A stretch of 10,091 nucleotides of DNA. Origin: Clostridia bacterium (GTDB lineage Bacteria > Bacillota > Clostridia > Oscillospirales > CAG-272). Positions 6,444 through 10,091 of the stretch are shown in pieces. The position numbers and the translations under genes are program-made. The stretch lies in assembly GCA_017504335.1 (NCBI GenBank), contig JAFVRI010000116.1:1-10091 (forward strand). Direction: 5' to 3'. How positions within the stretch are numbered: position 1 is the stretch's first letter; every line of letters begins with the position of its first letter. A model generated the notes under the pieces. The model was not told where the DNA came from, made no database searches, and worked only from the letters and a program-made list of their open reading frames with translations.

Positions 6444-8183
6444 ATGATCAAAACATTGGCGCGCAGTGTGCGCGAATATAAAAAAAGCTCGATCCTTGCC
6501 CCGGTGCTGGTTTCCTGCGAGGTGGTGGTAGAATGCATCATTCCGTTTATTACCGCCAAGCTGGTGGCACAGATCGATGCGGGCTGCGATCTTACCGTGA
6601 TCGCCAAGTACGGACTTTTGCTGGTCGGACTTGCGGCGCTTTCCCTGACCTTTGGTATTCTGGCAGGGCACTTTTGTTCGGTTGCCGCCTGCGGATTTGC
6701 CAAGAACCTGCGCCATGATCTCTATTACGCGGTGCAGGATTATTCCTTTGCCAATATCGACAAATTTTCTACATCCAGTCTGGTGACCCGTATGACCACC
6801 GACGTGAGCAACGTACAGATGGCATACATGATGCTCATCCGTACGGCGGTGCGCTGTCCCTTTATGCTGATCTTTGCCTTGGTAATGGCGGTCATCATCA
6901 GCCCCTCTATGTCGATCTGCTTTGCGGTGATCGTACCGGTGCTTGCCATCGGACTTTTTCTGATCATGAAGAGCGCGCACCCCATCTTTCGTTCGGTCTT
7001 TAAGAAATATGACCGACTCAATGAGTCGATCCAGGAGAACGTAAGAGGCATGCGCGTGGTCAAGGCGTATGTCAGAGAGGATTACGAAAAGAAAAAGTTT
7101 ACGGCTGCCTCGGGGGAGGTTGCGGGCGACTTTACCAAAGCCGAAAAAATTCTGGCGCTGAACAGTCCTTTGATGCAGTTCTCCTTCAATGCGTTGATGC
7201 TGATGGTCTGCTTCTTCGGAACCCGTCTGATCGCCAAGAGCGCGGGAAGCGCCTTGGAGGTTGGAGAGATGTCGGCGCTCCTGACCTATGGCGCGCAGAT
7301 CCTGATGAGTCTGATGATGCTTTCCATGATCGTGGTGATGATGGTGCTTTCCGCCGCATCCGCCGCGAGAATTGCCGAGGTGTTGAATGAAGCAAGCACC
7401 ATTACGGAGTCAGAGAATCCCGTAAGCACCGTGGCAGACGGCAGCATTGATTTTGAAAATGTCAGCTTCCGTTATTCCGAGAAGGCAGAGAAGAACGCCC
7501 TCAGCGAGATCAATCTGTCTATCGCCTCGGGAGAGACGGTGGGAATCATCGGCGGAACGGGTGTGGGAAAAACCTCGCTGATCCAGCTGATTTCCCGCTT
7601 GTACGATGTCACCGAGGGTACGGTTCGTGTGGGCGGCGTGGATGTTCGGGATTACCGTCTGGATACCCTCCGTACCGAGGTCGCCGTGGTGTTGCAGAAG
7701 AACGTGCTGTTCTCGGGTACCATTAAGGAAAACCTTCGTTGGGGCGATCCCGATGCCACCGACGAGGAAATGGAGCGGATCTGTAAGCTGGCACAGGCCG
7801 ATGAATTCATCAAAACCCTTCCCGACGGATACGATACCTACATCGAGCAGGGAGGAACCAACGTATCGGGCGGACAGAAGCAACGTCTTTGCATTGCCCG
7901 TGCGCTGTTGAGAAAGCCTAAGATCCTGATCTTGGACGACTCCACCAGTGCGGTGGATACCAAGACCGATGCTCTGATTCGCAAGGCGTTTGCCGAGGAG
8001 ATCCCCGAGACGACCAAGATTATCATTGCTCAGCGTGTGGCATCGGTGGAGCATGCCGACAAGATCCTTGTAATGGAGGACGGTCGGATCGTTGCCATGG
8101 GCGCTCATGAGGAGCTGCTGGCGAGCAGTCCGATCTACCGCGAGGTATATGAATCGCAGACACAGGGAGGTGATCGGAAATGA
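6444..8183 (+). CDS. Heterodimeric ABC exporter subunit with degenerate ATPase site residues
   Basis: A 579-residue half-transporter with an N-terminal six-helix exporter domain (hydrophobic segments near 17-40, 55-80, 128-152, 157-176, 245-262, 278-303) and a C-terminal ATPase domain from about residue 333. Seen motifs are Walker A GGTGVGKT (370-377), Q-loop Gln418, signature VSGGQ (474-478), Walker B ILILD (494-498) and D-loop SAVD. The usual catalytic Glu after Walker B is Asp499, and the switch-loop His is Gln530. This is the pattern of the degenerate-site subunit in heterodimeric exporters such as TM287 or BmrC. Its intact signature should complete the competent site of its partner. The start is uncertain because the GGAGG is 13 bases upstream. 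Its stop codon overlaps the start of the next gene, indicating tight co-translation. Substrates of such pairs include drugs, lipids and peptides; none can be assigned here. Confidence 0.95.
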   Translation: MIKTLARSVREYKKSSILAPVLVSCEVVVECIIPFITAKLVAQIDAGCDLTVIAKYGLLLVGLAALSLTFGILAGHFCSVAACGFAKNLRHDLYYAVQDYSFANIDKFSTSSLVTRMTTDVSNVQMAYMMLIRTAVRCPFMLIFALVMAVIISPSMSICFAVIVPVLAIGLFLIMKSAHPIFRSVFKKYDRLNESIQENVRGMRVVKAYVREDYEKKKFTAASGEVAGDFTKAEKILALNSPLMQFSFNALMLMVCFFGTRLIAKSAGSALEVGEMSALLTYGAQILMSLMMLSMIVVMMVLSAASAARIAEVLNEASTITESENPVSTVADGSIDFENVSFRYSEKAEKNALSEINLSIASGETVGIIGGTGVGKTSLIQLISRLYDVTEGTVRVGGVDVRDYRLDTLRTEVAVVLQKNVLFSGTIKENLRWGDPDATDEEMERICKLAQADEFIKTLPDGYDTYIEQGGTNVSGGQKQRLCIARALLRKPKILILDDSTSAVDTKTDALIRKAFAEEIPETTKIIIAQRVASVEHADKILVMEDGRIVAMGAHEELLASSPIYREVYESQTQGGDRK

Positions 8184-10091
8184 GCCAAAGAAAAGCAAAC
8201 GCGCATAAAAGACCGCCTCTGCAGAAGGGAATTCTCGCGAGACTTCTGAAAATGCTCTTCCGCGATTACAAGCTACAGCTGATTTTGGTGGCGGTTTGTG
8301 TGATCATCGTTTCGGTGGCATCTACCATTGCCAGCCTCTTTTTGACCCGCTTCATCAATTATGCGGGAGAAGCGCTGGAGGGGGGCGGATGGGAGGTCAT
8401 TCGCGTCCGTGTACTGCAATCGATCGCGATCATGCTGACGGTTTACGTGCTGGGATGGATTTCGTCCTTTGTGTATAACCGAGTGATGGCGATCGTCACT
8501 CAGGACTTCCTGCATAAAACCCGTGTACGGATGTTCCGCAAAATGGAGACCCTTCCGCTTCGTTATTTTGATACCCATCCCCACGGAGATATCATGTCCT
8601 ACTATACCAACGACATTGATACTCTTCGTGAGCTGATTTCCCGAAGCCTGCCTCAGATCCTCAGCTCGGCGCTGATTCTGATCCTACTGGTGTTCAATAT
8701 GCTCTATCTGAGCATTTGGATGGCGCTTGTAATGGCGCTCGGCGTGGTTGCCATGGTCCTTGTGACCAAGAAGATCGGCGGCAGAAGCGCCCATTACTTC
8801 CTGAAGCAACAAAAGTCCATGGCAAGAGCCGAGGGTTTCGTGGAGGAAATGATGCACGGTCAGAAGGTCGTCAAGGCATTCTGCCACGAAAAGCAGAGCT
8901 GTGTGGATTTTGACCGTGTCAACGAGCAGCTTTGCGCCGACGCGACCAGCGCAAACCGATTCGCCAACATTCTCATGCCCATTATGGGTAACATCGGAAA
9001 TATTCTGTATGTGCTGGTGGCGTTCATCGGCGGAAGCCTGATCATTCTGGATGCTCCCAACCTGTCTCTGTCGGGTCAGGCAATGGGAATTGCGGTGGTC
9101 CTTCCGTTCTTGAACATTGCCCGCCAGTTTACCAATAATGTCAGCCAGGTCTCTCAGCAGATGAATGCCATTGTCATGGCAATGGCGGGAGCGGGACGAA
9201 TCTTCTCGCTCATGGATGAGGAGCCCGAGGTGGATGAGGGATATGTGACGCTGGTCAATGTCCGTGAGGAAAACGGGGAGCTGGTTGAGTGCGAGGAGCG
9301 TACCGGTATGTGGGCATGGAGACATCCCCATGCGGCGGACGGAAGTGTGACCTATACCAGACTGCGGGGAGATGTCCGCATTGAGAATATGGATTTCGGA
9401 TATACCCCCGAAAAGACCGTGCTGAAGGAGATCACCCTTTATGCGGAGCCGGGTCAGAAGGTTGCCTTTGTGGGCGCCACGGGTGCGGGCAAGACCACGA
9501 TCACCAATCTGATCAACCGCTTTTACGATATCGACGACGGAAAGATCCGTTATGACGGTATCAATATCAACAAGATCAAGAAAGCGGATCTCCGCCGTTC
9601 TCTCGGAATCGTGCTTCAGGATACGAACCTGTTTACGGGTACGGTGATGGACAACATCCGCTACGGCAAGCTGGATGCCACCGATGAGGAATGCATCCGT
9701 GCCGCCAAGCTGGCGCATGCGGATGAGTTTATTACCAGACTTCCCGAGGGCTACCATACCATGCTGACCGAGGGAGGCGCCAATCTGTCGCAGGGACAGC
9801 GTCAGCTTCTCTCCATTGCCCGCGCGGCGGTGGCAGATCCCCCCGTTATGATCATGGACGAGGCAACCTCCTCCATCGATACCCGAACCGAGGCACAGGT
9901 GCAGAAGGGTATGGATGCTTTGATGAAGGGACGCACCGTGTTCGTGATCGCGCACCGTCTTTCCACAGTCCGCAACTCCGACGTGATTATGGTGCTGGAG
10001 CATGGACGGATCATTGAACGAGGAAGTCACGAAAAGCTGATCGAGGAGCAAGGAAAATATTATCAGCTCTATACGGGCGCGTTTGAGTTGG
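8180..10091 (+). CDS. Heterodimeric ABC exporter subunit, catalytically competent (3' end cut)
   Basis: The open frame runs 637 codons to the window edge without a stop. The final residues LYTGAFEL look like the natural end of the family, so probably only a few codons are missing. The start ATG overlaps the preceding TGA (ATGA) and has a strong GGAGGTGATC site nine bases upstream. The exporter domain occupies about 20-345. The ATPase domain from about 398 has Walker A GATGAGKTT (432-440), Q-loop Gln480, signature LSQGQ (536-540), Walker B VMIMD followed by Glu561, and switch His592. This subunit supplies the catalytic residues for one ATP site. Its altered signature should face the partner's degenerate Walker motifs, giving one competent and one degenerate site. 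A roughly 42-residue insertion (355-396), containing TGMWAWRHPH, lies between the two domains. The protein should pair with the upstream gene product in the cytoplasmic membrane. The exported substrate is unknown. Confidence 0.95.
   Translation, partial: MSQRKANAHKRPPLQKGILARLLKMLFRDYKLQLILVAVCVIIVSVASTIASLFLTRFINYAGEALEGGGWEVIRVRVLQSIAIMLTVYVLGWISSFVYNRVMAIVTQDFLHKTRVRMFRKMETLPLRYFDTHPHGDIMSYYTNDIDTLRELISRSLPQILSSALILILLVFNMLYLSIWMALVMALGVVAMVLVTKKIGGRSAHYFLKQQKSMARAEGFVEEMMHGQKVVKAFCHEKQSCVDFDRVNEQLCADATSANRFANILMPIMGNIGNILYVLVAFIGGSLIILDAPNLSLSGQAMGIAVVLPFLNIARQFTNNVSQVSQQMNAIVMAMAGAGRIFSLMDEEPEVDEGYVTLVNVREENGELVECEERTGMWAWRHPHAADGSVTYTRLRGDVRIENMDFGYTPEKTVLKEITLYAEPGQKVAFVGATGAGKTTITNLINRFYDIDDGKIRYDGININKIKKADLRRSLGIVLQDTNLFTGTVMDNIRYGKLDATDEECIRAAKLAHADEFITRLPEGYHTMLTEGGANLSQGQRQLLSIARAAVADPPVMIMDEATSSIDTRTEAQVQKGMDALMKGRTVFVIAHRLSTVRNSDVIMVLEHGRIIERGSHEKLIEEQGKYYQLYTGAFEL

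Noticed and set aside
8684..10051. 455-codon open frame on the minus strand opposite the second ABC gene
   Set aside because: It is fully antisense to a strongly supported ABC subunit with all motifs intact. Its translation is His-rich and low in recognisable content, as expected for an antisense shadow created by codon bias.

Overview
This looks like chromosomal DNA from a moderately GC-rich Firmicute, most likely an uncultured gut-type member of the Clostridia. The support is indirect: a Clostridia-like ribosomal protein S21, a YqhQ/DUF1385 protein, a BspA-type leucine-rich-repeat lipoprotein with a Firmicute-style lipobox, a CmpB-like (ABC-transporter type IV) membrane protein, strong AGGAGG ribosome binding sites and textbook sigma-A promoters. 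No phage, transposase, integrase, CRISPR, rRNA or tRNA is visible.

Layout. Positions 1-286 hold no credible gene but contain three consecutive hairpins (80-118, 124-162, 194-216) that look like a dispersed intergenic repeat. Positions 287-2361 are a leftward two-gene unit: an LRR lipoprotein (2361 to 1330), then yqhQ (1294 to 287, TTG start), driven by a perfect TTGACA-17-TATAAT promoter at 2391-2419. Positions 2525-5185 encode a leftward 886-residue P-type Ca2+-ATPase whose transport-site residues resemble the plasma-membrane (PMCA, P2B) type; it ends at an intrinsic terminator (2441-2487). A 75-bp divergent gap (5186-5260) contains a 10-bp perfect inverted repeat and separates the ATPase from a rightward six-helix CmpB-like membrane protein (5261-5914).

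Rightward from there is monocistronic rpsU (6053-6229), with a perfect consensus promoter and a strong terminator. It is followed by a two-gene operon (6444 to beyond 10091) for a heterodimeric ABC exporter with overlapping stop and start codons. The first half-transporter has the degenerate ATPase residues (Asp after Walker B, Gln in the switch loop). The second has the catalytic Glu and His but an altered LSQGQ signature. The pair is therefore an asymmetric exporter with one competent and one degenerate ATP site, like the TM287/288 and BmrC/BmrD types. The second subunit carries a roughly 42-residue insertion between its membrane and ATPase domains.

Most of the window is housekeeping or envelope function: ion export, an exporter pair, a surface lipoprotein, two poorly characterised membrane proteins and one ribosomal protein. 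I found no clear new multi-gene system. The items most worth a second look are the hairpin cluster at the left end, the linker insertion in the second ABC subunit, the palindrome in the divergent gap, and the unusual start region of the first ABC gene.
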